Both the position numbers and the translations under genes were made by a program. Positions 1-6,590 of a stretch of DNA of 6,662 nt are shown in pieces. The notes beneath the pieces were generated by a model, which saw only the letters and a list, made by a program, of their open reading frames with translations, was not told the origin of the DNA and ran no database searches. This DNA is from Bacillota bacterium (GTDB lineage: Bacteria > Bacillota > Clostridia > Saccharofermentanales > UBA5734), in assembly GCA_023438965.1 (NCBI GenBank), contig JAEXPB010000245.1, forward strand, positions 1-6,662. The letters run 5' to 3'. The number at the start of each line of letters is the position of its first letter. Within the stretch, counting starts at the first letter, position 1.

Positions 1-806
1 GTGCAGCGGTTACGGCGATTCGTGTCGATGGCGTTTTCCACGAATTTTCCACGGTCAAGGGCGTTATCGAGGACATGACGGAGATCATCCTGAATGTCAA
101 GGGCATCCGGGCCCATCTGAATGTCGATGGTCCGAAGACCGTCTATATCAGCACTGAGGAAGGCCGGGTCGGCGTCGTCACCGCCGGTGACATTGTCCGT
201 GATGAGGAAGTCGAGATCATGAATCCGGAACATCCGATCGCCACGCTCAATGGCGACGGCCGCCTGTTCATGGAACTGACCCTGAACAAAGGCCGCGGCT
301 ACAATACCGCTGATCGCAACAAGTGGTCCAACCAGACAATCGGCGTCATTCCGATCGATTCGATTTTCACGCCGGTGCGCAAGGTCAATTTCTCAGTCGA
401 GAACACGCGTGTCGGCCAGTTTACCGATTACGACAAACTGACCCTGGAAGTCTGGACCGATGCGACCACCGAAGTGACGGAAGCCCTGAGCCTGGGCGCG
501 GGATTGCTCTGTGAGCATCTGAACCTGTTCATGGCGCTGACTGATTCGGCCGGCGGTCCCAGCTTCAAGGATCTGGACGATGGCAGCAACAAGAACCACA
601 TCCTGGATACGGTCATCGAAGACCTCGATTTCTCGGTCCGCACATACAATTGCCTGAAGCGTGCCGGCATCAATTCGATCGGCGACCTGGTCGCCCGCTC
701 GGAGGAAGACATGATGAAAGTGCGCAACCTGGGCAAAAAGTCCCTTGAAGAGGTTATCCAGAAACTTGAAGAACTTGGCTTGTCGCTGGCCGCGCTCGAT
801 GAATGA
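1..806 (+). CDS. rpoA: DNA-directed RNA polymerase subunit alpha (5' end missing)
   Basis: Alpha dimerises to nucleate assembly of core RNA polymerase, and its C-terminal domain binds promoter UP elements and activators. The frame is open from base 3 (AAVTAIRVDGVFHEFS...), well upstream of the first ATG at 75, and matches family sequence beginning near residue 51. About 50 N-terminal codons therefore lie outside the window; the full protein would be near 317 residues, normal for Bacillota. Visible parts are the rest of the N-terminal assembly domain (GRGYNTADRNK, IGVIPIDSIFTPV, VENTRVGQ), a short acidic linker around bases 540-610, and the C-terminal domain from about 615. That domain keeps the DNA-contacting Arg of SVRTYNCLK (codon 639-641, equivalent to E. 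coli R265) and the NLGKKSLEE helix-hairpin-helix segment. It ends in TGA at 804-806. rplQ follows 40 bases later, as in nearly all bacteria. Identity is secure; only the 5' end is unseen. Confidence 0.98.
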   Translation, partial: AAVTAIRVDGVFHEFSTVKGVIEDMTEIILNVKGIRAHLNVDGPKTVYISTEEGRVGVVTAGDIVRDEEVEIMNPEHPIATLNGDGRLFMELTLNKGRGYNTADRNKWSNQTIGVIPIDSIFTPVRKVNFSVENTRVGQFTDYDKLTLEVWTDATTEVTEALSLGAGLLCEHLNLFMALTDSAGGPSFKDLDDGSNKNHILDTVIEDLDFSVRTYNCLKRAGINSIGDLVARSEEDMMKVRNLGKKSLEEVIQKLEELGLSLAALDE

Positions 807-832
807 GCGGACCGCGGCGGGTCTGAACAGTT

Positions 833-838
833 AGGAGG
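833..838 (+). promoter_or_regulatory. Shine-Dalgarno site of rplQ
   Basis: AGGAGG lies 8 bases before the ATG at 847. It is a full-strength ribosome-binding site that fixes the rplQ start and fits a highly expressed ribosomal protein. Confidence 0.9.
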
Positions 839-846
839 ATCAAATT

Positions 847-1371
847 ATGCCTGCACAGAGAAAACTTGGCCGCGCCACCGATGTGCGCCTGTCCATGCTC
901 CGGGGGATGGTGACCACCCTCATCGTCAACGGCAGGATTGAAACAACCGAAGCTCGGGCCAAGGAAGTGAAGCGTATTGCTGAACAACTGATTACCATGG
1001 CCGTCCGGGAGAAAGACAATTTCACCACCCGGGAGCTGACCGTGTCCACTGCCAAGCTGGACGCCAAAGGCCGCAAGGTTCTGAAATCCGCGACATCCAA
1101 GAATGGCAACAAGTACGATGTTGTCAGCCGTGAGATCAAAACCGACATTGTCCAGGTGGACAATCCGTCTCGTCTGGCGGTTCGCCGCCAGCTGGCGCTG
1201 TGGCTGAACAAGAGCCATACCGCCGAAGGCAAGGCTGTTAGTCCGATCAATGTCCTGTTTGACACCGTGGCGCCCAAGTATGCCGGTAAATCCGGCGGTT
1301 ATGCCCGAATCATCAAACTCGGCGCCCGTCGCGGTGACGCTTCGGAAATGGCGATTCTGGAACTGATCTGA
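847..1371 (+). CDS. rplQ: 50S ribosomal protein L17 (bL17), long form
   Basis: bL17 is a large-subunit protein located near the peptide exit tunnel. The N-terminal part (RKLGRATDVRLSMLRGMVT, then GRIETTEARAKEVKRIAEQLIT, residues 5-50) and the C-terminal part (APKYAGKSGGYARIIKLG, then RRGDASEMAILEL, residues 142-173) are clear L17 signatures. The protein is 174 residues long, against about 115-130 in E. coli or Bacillus. The extra length lies mostly at residues 57-106, a polar, Lys/Thr-rich stretch, with a smaller loop near 124-134. I recall similar insertions in clostridial L17 proteins, so this is probably a lineage trait rather than an error. The start is fixed by the AGGAGG upstream. It is 40 bases after rpoA and presumably cotranscribed with it. 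No unusual codon use was noticed. Confidence 0.97.
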   Translation: MPAQRKLGRATDVRLSMLRGMVTTLIVNGRIETTEARAKEVKRIAEQLITMAVREKDNFTTRELTVSTAKLDAKGRKVLKSATSKNGNKYDVVSREIKTDIVQVDNPSRLAVRRQLALWLNKSHTAEGKAVSPINVLFDTVAPKYAGKSGGYARIIKLGARRGDASEMAILELI

Positions 1372-1446
1372 TTGCCCAGGCTGGCAGATCGGTTGGACAA
1401 CCCCGCCCGGCTGAGCCAGATCAGGATCATATCACCGTTGCATGCG

Positions 1447-1479
1447 GGGACAGGCTACAGCCTGTCCCTGTTTCATTTC
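1447..1479 (+). terminator. Perfect 9-bp inverted repeat after rplQ: candidate terminator/attenuator
   Basis: The arms GGGACAGGC (1447-1455) and GCCTGTCCC (1460-1468) pair perfectly around the four-base loop TACA. The stem can be extended outward by C1445-G1470 with flanking G-U wobbles. It is followed by TGTTTCATTTC (1469-1479), a T-rich but interrupted tract. The place, 75 bases past the rplQ stop and before ecfA, suits an intrinsic terminator or partial attenuator that lowers ecf expression relative to the ribosomal genes. The weak U-tract leaves open that it is a dispersed palindromic (REP-like) element instead. Nothing else is recognised in the rest of the 1372-1500 gap; I saw no convincing promoter for ecfA. 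Confidence 0.55.
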
Positions 1480-1500
1480 AAGGAAGCGCAGTATTGACGG

Positions 1501-3357
1501 ATGGACTATTTTATTGAGATCAACAATGTCAGCTTCAGTTATCAGCAAAGCGGCCGCGAACCTCTGCTGGCGGTCAGCCATGTCAACCTGCAGATGCCGC
1601 GCGGCAGCCATACCGCGATTCTGGGCCGCAACGGATCCGGCAAGTCAACCCTGGCCCGCCTGATCAATGCGCTGGAACAGCCATCGTCCGGTTCTTTGCG
1701 GGTTGGCGGGCTGTCGACAGCTGATGAAGCTAATGTCTGGGAAATCCGCCGCTTGTGCGGGATGGTGTTCCAAAATCCAGACAACCAGATCATCGGCACC
1801 ACGGTCGAGGAGGATGTCGCCTTTGGACCGGAGAACCTTGGTTTCCCGCCGGCTGAAATCCGCAAGGCTGTTGATGCGGCATTGGACTATGTCGGCTTGG
1901 CAGCCATGGCCCAGACTCCGCCGCATTTGCTCTCCGGCGGCCAGAAGCAAAAACTGGCGATCGCCGGGATCATGGCCATGCGACCGACCTGCCTGATCCT
2001 TGATGAAGCGACATCCATGCTGGACCCGATCAGCCGCCAGGATTTCATGACTCTGGTTCAGCGCCTGATCCGCGAGGAAGGTCTGACGGTCATCAACATC
2101 ACGCACAACATGGAAGAAGCGCTCCTGGCCGATCATGTCGCCGTGATGGGTGAGGGAAACGTCGTCTTGTCCGGCACACCGAACGAAGTTTTCAACCAGG
2201 TTGCCCAGATCAAGCAGGAAGGACTCGATGTACCGGTCCATAACGAAATAACCCACGAACTCTCCTGCCTGCTCGAACTGCCGCTCCAGCCCAATGAAAC
2301 GCCGGACTGGCCGTCGGCCGGCCAGGCCGTGCGACGCCTGCTCGACACTGCCTGGGCCAAGCCGGACGGGCAGGTCAGACTGGAGCTGCTGGCTAATCAA
2401 ATCGGTGTCGCACCAACCGCCCAGGCAGCTGGTGAACCGGCGCCGATCGTTATGTCAGTCAGCCATTTATCACATACCTATGCACCGGGAACCGCCTTGG
2501 CCTTTCAGGCCTTGAACGACATCAGCTTTGATGTCCGCCGGGGTGAACTGCTGGGCATCATCGGTCACAGCGGTTCTGGCAAATCCACGCTGATCCAGCA
2601 TCTGAACGGGTTGATCCGCGCTCAGTCCGGCAAGGTCAGCGTGCTGGGCATGAATGCCTCGGTCAATGCCGATATCAAGAAAATCCGGCAGCAGGTCGGT
2701 TTGCTCTTTCAATATCCCGAGCATCAGCTATTTGAGGAGACTGTCTTCCAGGACATCGCTTTCGGACCGCGCCGGATGGGTCTTGATATGGTTGAAATCG
2801 AGATACGGGTGCTCAAGGCTGCCCGGATCGTCGGTCTGCGCGAGGATGATCTGGAACGCTCGCCGTTCGAGCTATCCGGCGGCCAGAAGCGGCGGGCGGC
2901 GATCGCCGGCATCCTGGCTATGGAGCCGGATGTCCTGATCCTCGACGAACCGGCCGCTGGTCTGGATCCGGCCGGCCGCGACGAGATCCTGGGCTATGCG
3001 GACAATCTGCGCACCATGGGTGTAACAGTCATTCTTGTTTCGCACAGCATGGAAGATATTGCCCGCCTGGCCGATCGGGTTCTGGTCCTGAACAAAGGAC
3101 GGGTGCAGGCTTTCGGTACACCGGCTGAGGTTTTCACCGATGAGGCGAAACTGGTCGAAGCCGGATTGTCGATTCCGCGCTCAGCCGCTTTCCTACGTCT
3201 GCAGCAGACCTACCTGCCCGGTTTGGACTGCGACCGCTTTACCGCGGAGGCGGCCGCCCGCGAGCTGATCCGGGCATATTGGCAGATGCGGCGGCCGGTT
3301 CCGGCCGGAAGTGCGGACAGACCACAGGACAAGGCGGGTGATGGCGATGCTCGGTAA
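1501..3357 (+). CDS. ecfA: Fused ECF transporter ATPase, EcfA1-EcfA2 in one polypeptide
   Basis: These are the cytoplasmic ATPases that power an energy-coupling-factor vitamin transporter through EcfT. Two complete ABC domains sit in one 618-residue frame. Domain 1 (about residues 1-285) is EcfA1-like: Walker A GRNGSGKST 42-50, Q-loop Q91, signature LSGGQ 144-148, Walker B LILDEA with catalytic E169, the EcfA1-typical DEATSMLDP, and H-loop H202. Domain 2 (about 318-618) is EcfA2-like: Walker A GHSGSGKST 355-363, Q-loop Q404 in FQYPEHQLFEE, signature LSGGQ 458-462, Walker B LDEP with E483, and H515 in LVSHSMED. Both domains look catalytically intact. They are joined by an Ala/Pro-containing linker at about 286-317. 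In most Bacillota these are two adjacent genes. The ATG at 1501 follows an in-frame stop (TGA 1495-1497), so it is the first possible ATG, and its product start MDYFIEINN matches the family; the ribosome site (AGGAAG, 1481-1486) is rather distant. The substrate cannot be told from the ATPases. Confidence 0.95.
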   Translation: MDYFIEINNVSFSYQQSGREPLLAVSHVNLQMPRGSHTAILGRNGSGKSTLARLINALEQPSSGSLRVGGLSTADEANVWEIRRLCGMVFQNPDNQIIGTTVEEDVAFGPENLGFPPAEIRKAVDAALDYVGLAAMAQTPPHLLSGGQKQKLAIAGIMAMRPTCLILDEATSMLDPISRQDFMTLVQRLIREEGLTVINITHNMEEALLADHVAVMGEGNVVLSGTPNEVFNQVAQIKQEGLDVPVHNEITHELSCLLELPLQPNETPDWPSAGQAVRRLLDTAWAKPDGQVRLELLANQIGVAPTAQAAGEPAPIVMSVSHLSHTYAPGTALAFQALNDISFDVRRGELLGIIGHSGSGKSTLIQHLNGLIRAQSGKVSVLGMNASVNADIKKIRQQVGLLFQYPEHQLFEETVFQDIAFGPRRMGLDMVEIEIRVLKAARIVGLREDDLERSPFELSGGQKRRAAIAGILAMEPDVLILDEPAAGLDPAGRDEILGYADNLRTMGVTVILVSHSMEDIARLADRVLVLNKGRVQAFGTPAEVFTDEAKLVEAGLSIPRSAAFLRLQQTYLPGLDCDRFTAEAAARELIRAYWQMRRPVPAGSADRPQDKAGDGDAR

Positions 3358-4156
3358 TATATCGCTGGGACGTTTTTATCCTGGCCATTCAGTACTGCAT
3401 CGGCTGGATCCGCGCACCAAGATCCTGGCCTCGGTCTTGGTCATGATTCTGATTTTCCTGGTGCAGTCCACGACGCCGATGATTCTGCTGGGCTTCCTGA
3501 CCCTCCTGCTGATCGTCCTGTCGCGGGTGCCGGTCAAATTGGTGCTCAATGGCCTGAAGCCGATGCTGTTTATTCTGGCTTTCGCTTTCGTCCTTAATAT
3601 GCTGACGGTCCAGGGGACGGTCTGGGTGCCGCTGGGACCGCTGGCCATCACCGACCAGGGTGTTTATACCGCGCTGCGCATGGCGGCCCGGTTAACGCTG
3701 CTGATCCTGAATACCACCTTGTTCCTGACCCTGACCACGACGCCGATTCTGGTTGCCGATGCAATCGAAAGCCTCTTCAATCCCCTGAAGAAAGTCGGTT
3801 TCCCGGTGCACGAAATGGCCATGATGATGTCGATCGCTTTGCGTTTCGTCCCGACGCTCCTGGAGGAAACCGATAAGATTATGAAAGCCCAGTCCTCGCG
3901 CGGCGCCGACTATGACACCGGCGGGTTGATCACCAAGGCCCGCGGCCTGGTGTCGGTGCTCATACCCCTGTTTGTCAGTGCCTTCAAGCGGGCCGAGGAT
4001 CTTGCGGTGGCCATGGAAGCCCGCTGCTATCGCGGCGGTGAAGGACGAACCCGCCTCAAGGTCATGCACTATTCGCGCCTCGACTTGAATTTTACGATTG
4101 TATTCGGCCTGGTATCGGTTATCCTGCTGGTTTTGCAGTATCTGGCAATTGCCTGA
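3341..4156 (+). CDS. ecfT: ECF transporter transmembrane subunit EcfT
   Basis: EcfT is the membrane scaffold that couples ATP hydrolysis by EcfA1/EcfA2 to the vitamin-binding S component. With this start it has 271 residues, the usual size. The N-terminus (NISLGRFYPGHSVLHRLDPRTK) is the family hallmark. Hydrophobic membrane segments lie at about residues 29-41, 46-60, 75-88, 113-140 and 249-270. The long cytoplasmic coupling region carries the two Arg-containing motifs that dock into the ATPases: QSSRGAD (about 184-190) and MEARCYRGGEGRT (about 225-237). The gene overlaps ecfA by 17 bases, implying translational coupling and matched production. AAGG at 3331-3334 stands 6 bases before ATG 3341. 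ATG 3347 (MLGNISLG) is an equally family-like start two codons later; GTG 3311 is unlikely. No S-component gene is adjacent, as expected of a shared group II module. Confidence 0.95.
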   Translation: MAMLGNISLGRFYPGHSVLHRLDPRTKILASVLVMILIFLVQSTTPMILLGFLTLLLIVLSRVPVKLVLNGLKPMLFILAFAFVLNMLTVQGTVWVPLGPLAITDQGVYTALRMAARLTLLILNTTLFLTLTTTPILVADAIESLFNPLKKVGFPVHEMAMMMSIALRFVPTLLEETDKIMKAQSSRGADYDTGGLITKARGLVSVLIPLFVSAFKRAEDLAVAMEARCYRGGEGRTRLKVMHYSRLDLNFTIVFGLVSVILLVLQYLAIA

Positions 4157-4178
4157 AGTGTCCGCCGTGATTTATAAT
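4149..4178 (+). promoter_or_regulatory. Candidate sigma-A promoter for truA-pncB
   Basis: A perfect -10 box TATAAT (4173-4178) lies 18 bases after TTGCCT (4149-4154), which matches four of six positions of TTGACA. The -35 half overlaps the last codons and stop of ecfT. Transcription would begin near 4185, giving a leader of about 33 bases before the truA ATG. In GC-rich DNA a consensus TATAAT exactly in a gene gap is suggestive, but promoter use is inferred. Confidence 0.5.
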
Positions 4179-4187
4179 GGTGGCAAA

Positions 4188-4213
4188 AAGGAGGCGCCTG
4201 GCCTTCTGGGAGG
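4188..4213 (+). promoter_or_regulatory. Two Shine-Dalgarno sequences before truA, the first in a small hairpin
   Basis: AAGGAGG (4188-4194) is a perfect ribosome-binding site but is 23 bases from the ATG at 4218, too far for it, and no ATG/GTG/TTG follows it at good spacing in the truA frame. GGGAGG (4208-4213) is 4 bases from the ATG and probably serves it. AGGAGGC (4189-4195) can pair with GCCTTCT (4201-4207) over a five-base loop (seven pairs, one G-U), which would hide the first site and leave the second exposed. Confidence 0.5.
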
Positions 4214-4217
4214 CGGC

Positions 4218-5054
4218 ATGAGCGAGTATGGCGGGGTCAGCCCGGATATCGGACCAGAATCATCCCGACGGCACATCGCCTTATTAACCGAATATGACGG
4301 GACGGCATTCAACGGGTGGCAAGCCCAGGCACGCGGACGGACCGTGCAACAGACACTGCAGCAAGCGTTATGCGAGCTGACCGGTGAGGACTCCATCCAG
4401 CTGACCGGCAGCAGCCGAACAGATGCCGGCGTTCATGCCTGCGGGCATGTCAGCCATTTCCGGACCGGCAGCCGGATTCCGGTCGAAAAGCTGCACCTGG
4501 CCCTGAACAGCCGCCTGCCGGACGATGTGGCCGTCCGGGCCGCCTGTGCGGTCGCGCCGGACTTCCATGCCCAGTACCACGCGATCGGCAAGATCTATTC
4601 CTATCGCATCTGGAACAGCGCCAGCCGTCCCGCTTACGGCCGTCAGCAGGTTTGCCATGTCCCCGGCCGGCTGGATCCGGAATTGATGCGCCGGGCCGCC
4701 CCGGCGCTGATCGGCCGGCATGATTTCCAGGCTTTCATGGATGTTGGCAGCTGCGACCGCAACCCGATCCGGACCCTGCAGTCCCTGACCATCCAGACGG
4801 ACGGACCGCTGATCGTCCTGCGGGTTCAAGGCGACGGCTTCCTCTACCATATGGTCCGCATCATCGCCGGCACACTTTTGCTGGCCGCTCAGGGTAAATT
4901 GGCGCCGGAAGACCTGCCGGCCATCCTGCGCCGGGGCGACCGGACCCAGGCCGGCAAGACGATGCCGCCGCAAGGCTTATGCCTGGAGCAAGTTCTGTAT
5001 GATCCGCCGCTGTTTGCGGAGTATTTCCCGCCGGTGGCAGAAGAAGGTGGATAA
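4218..5054 (+). CDS. truA: tRNA pseudouridine(38-40) synthase TruA
   Basis: TruA isomerises uridines 38-40 in the anticodon arm of many tRNAs to pseudouridine. The 278-residue product, slightly longer than usual, has all core motifs: EYDGTAFNGWQ (25-35), the catalytic Asp D69 in GSSRTDAGVHA (64-74), the active-site Tyr region GKIYSYRI (124-131), the RNA-binding FLYHMVRIIAGTLL (208-221) and the C-terminal PPQGLCLEQV (250-259). SRTDAGVHA replaces the more common GRTDAGVHA, a variant I recall from Clostridia. The frame is open further upstream, but homology begins near residue 19, so ATG 4218 with its GGGAGG is preferred. GTG 4158 and GTG 4167 are possible but lack a ribosome site. It lies downstream of ecfT, its standard Bacillota neighbour, and may have its own promoter. 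pncB begins one base after its stop. Confidence 0.96.
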   Translation: MSEYGGVSPDIGPESSRRHIALLTEYDGTAFNGWQAQARGRTVQQTLQQALCELTGEDSIQLTGSSRTDAGVHACGHVSHFRTGSRIPVEKLHLALNSRLPDDVAVRAACAVAPDFHAQYHAIGKIYSYRIWNSASRPAYGRQQVCHVPGRLDPELMRRAAPALIGRHDFQAFMDVGSCDRNPIRTLQSLTIQTDGPLIVLRVQGDGFLYHMVRIIAGTLLLAAQGKLAPEDLPAILRRGDRTQAGKTMPPQGLCLEQVLYDPPLFAEYFPPVAEEGG

Positions 5055-5055
5055 T

Positions 5056-6519
5056 ATGACCGATACACGCTGGAATGACCGAACCAATATGACTATGCTC
5101 ATGGATTTCTATGAGCTGACGATGTCCAAAGGCTACCTGGACCAGAATCTGCAGGATACGATTGCCTATTTCGACCTGTTCTTCCGCGCGGTGCCCGAGG
5201 AAGGCGGCTATGCCATCATGGCCGGCGTGGAGCAGATGATTGACTATTTGCAGGACCTAAGGTTCACCGAGGCGGATATCGATTACCTGCGGACGACCAA
5301 AGCGTTCGACGAACAGTTCCTGGATTATTTGCGCCATTTCCGGTTCTCCTGCGATATCTGGGCGATGCCGGAAGGCACGCCGATTTTTCCCAATGAGCCG
5401 ATCGTCAAGGTGCGCGGGCCGATAATCCAAGCCCAGATGATCGAAACCATGCTGCTGGTGACGATCAACCACCAAAGCCTGATTGCCACCAAGACCTCCC
5501 GCATTGTCCGGGCCGCCAAGGGAAGGCCGGTCCTGGAATTCGGATCCCGCCGCGCCCAGGGCTATGACGCTGCGGTTCTCGGTGCCCGGGCAGCTTATAT
5601 TGCCGGCGTGGCCGGCACGGCCTGCACGATCAGCGGCCAGCAGTTCGGCGTGCCGGCGGTCGGCACGATGGCGCATAGCTGGGTCCAGACCTTTGATTCC
5701 GAATATGAAGCTTTTGCGGCATATGCCCGCTCCTTCCCGCAGAACACCGTTCTGCTGGTCGATACCTACAATGTCCTTAAATCCGGCGTGCCCAACGCGA
5801 TCCGCGTCGCCAAGGACATCCTCGAGCCGATGGGATGCCGCCTGCGCGGCATCCGCATCGACAGCGGCGACCTGACCTACCTGACGGCCAGAGCTCGGGA
5901 CATGCTGGACATCGCCGGCTTGCCGGATTGCCGGATTACCGTCAGCAATGCGCTGGATGAATACATCATCCGCGACCTGATCCTGCAGGGTGCGGCGGTT
6001 GATTCGTTCGGCGTCGGCGAGCGGCTGATCACTTCGCGGGCCGAGCCGGTCTTCGGCGGCGTCTATAAACTCTCGGCTATCGAGAAGGACGGCCAGATCC
6101 TGCCGCGGATGAAATTTTCGGAAAACACCGGCAAAATCACCAATCCCGGCAGCAAGGAAGTCTGGCGCTTCTATGACCAGGCAACCGGCAAGGCGATTGC
6201 CGACTTGATCAGCCTGGCCGGCGAGGAGATCGACGAGAGCCAGCCATATGAGATATTCGATCCGCTGCACACCTGGAAACGCAAGGTGCTGACCAACTTC
6301 ACAGTCCGTCGGCTGCTCGAGCCGATTTTCGTGCGCGGCAAATTGATTTACCGGCGCTTGCCGATCGATGAAATCCGCAACTACTGCGGCCGGGAACTTG
6401 ACCATCTCTGGGAATCCCTCAAGCGTTTCGAGAATCCCCAGACCTATTATGTTGATTTGTCCCAGAAGCTTTGGGATATCAAGGACCAGCTGCTGCATGC
6501 CAACAAGCAGCTGATATGA
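5056..6519 (+). CDS. pncB: Nicotinate phosphoribosyltransferase
   Basis: This enzyme makes nicotinate mononucleotide from nicotinic acid and PRPP, coupled to ATP hydrolysis (EC 6.3.4.21), the entry step of the Preiss-Handler NAD salvage route in the cytoplasm. The 487 residues match the Bacillota-type family end to end: MLMDFYELTM (14-23), FFRAVPEEGGYAI (42-54), NHQSLIATKTSRI (138-150), the substrate-site FGSRRAQG (162-169), and GTMAHSW with the His expected to be phosphorylated in catalysis (H207). The phosphate-binding barrel strands also appear in VDTYNVLKSG (236-245), RIDSGDL (267-273), FGVGERLITS (318-327) and FGGVYKL (333-339), and the C-terminal domain runs from about 400 (IFDPLHTWK). 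The ATG is preceded by AAGGTGG (5044-5050) at 5-base spacing inside the end of truA; only one base separates it from the truA stop, so the two are probably translationally coupled. An alternative GTG at 5047 falls within that ribosome site. No key residue appears lost. Confidence 0.96.
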   Translation: MTDTRWNDRTNMTMLMDFYELTMSKGYLDQNLQDTIAYFDLFFRAVPEEGGYAIMAGVEQMIDYLQDLRFTEADIDYLRTTKAFDEQFLDYLRHFRFSCDIWAMPEGTPIFPNEPIVKVRGPIIQAQMIETMLLVTINHQSLIATKTSRIVRAAKGRPVLEFGSRRAQGYDAAVLGARAAYIAGVAGTACTISGQQFGVPAVGTMAHSWVQTFDSEYEAFAAYARSFPQNTVLLVDTYNVLKSGVPNAIRVAKDILEPMGCRLRGIRIDSGDLTYLTARARDMLDIAGLPDCRITVSNALDEYIIRDLILQGAAVDSFGVGERLITSRAEPVFGGVYKLSAIEKDGQILPRMKFSENTGKITNPGSKEVWRFYDQATGKAIADLISLAGEEIDESQPYEIFDPLHTWKRKVLTNFTVRRLLEPIFVRGKLIYRRLPIDEIRNYCGRELDHLWESLKRFENPQTYYVDLSQKLWDIKDQLLHANKQLI

Positions 6520-6522
6520 CAC

Positions 6523-6568
6523 GCTGCCGGAGCAGACCGCGGCCTACCGGCCAGGTACTTCCGGCGGC
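6523..6568 (+). other. Nested stem-loop in the pncB-PPIase gap
   Basis: GCTGCCGGA (6523-6531) pairs with TCCGGCGGC (6560-6568) as nine pairs, one of them G-U, enclosing a small inner hairpin GGCC-TACC-GGCC (6541-6552). The following bases are A/G-rich (AGAAAAGAAAGG), not T-rich, so this is not a standard intrinsic terminator. It may be a leader structure, an mRNA-stabilising or processing element, or chance in GC-rich DNA. Confidence 0.35.
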
Positions 6569-6590
6569 AGAAAAGAAAGGAAATCATATT

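Noticed and set aside
1365..1390. GATCT/AGATC inverted repeat across the rplQ stop codon
   Set aside because: The stem needs a four-base bulge and has no T-tract; it is too weak to call a terminator.
1645..2400. 251-codon - strand open frame opposite the first EcfA domain
   Set aside because: It is a shadow of a strongly supported gene, with no ribosome site or family motif.
1933..2889. 15-base direct repeat TCCGGCGGCCAGAAG at 1933-1947 and 2875-2889
   Set aside because: It encodes the SGGQK part of the ABC signature in both halves of the fused ATPase. It reflects domain homology, not a mobile or regulatory repeat.
3311..3340. GTG 3311 as the ecfT start
   Set aside because: It adds ten charged residues absent from the family and would lengthen the overlap with ecfA. 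ATG 3341 or 3347 fits both homology and the ribosome site better.
2452..3357. Separate ecfA2 gene starting at ATG 2452 (MSVSHLSHTY)
   Set aside because: The ATG is at the place where a free EcfA2 would start, but no ribosome site lies at proper spacing (nearest is GGTGA, about 16 bases away) and there is no stop codon before it in frame. A fusion is the simpler reading.
4098..4217. Upstream extension of truA into ecfT
   Set aside because: The frame is open, but the extra residues are unlike TruA, overlap the ecfT end, and lack a ribosome site.
4198..4221. Seven-codon CTG-initiated mini-frame ending in an ATGA overlap with truA
   Set aside because: It is only 3 bases from the upstream Shine-Dalgarno, uses a rare start codon and is too short to support.
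5257..6522. 421-codon open frame on the - strand opposite pncB
   Set aside because: It is fully antisense to a well-conserved gene, its product has no recognisable domain, and long antisense frames are common opposite GC-rich coding sequence.
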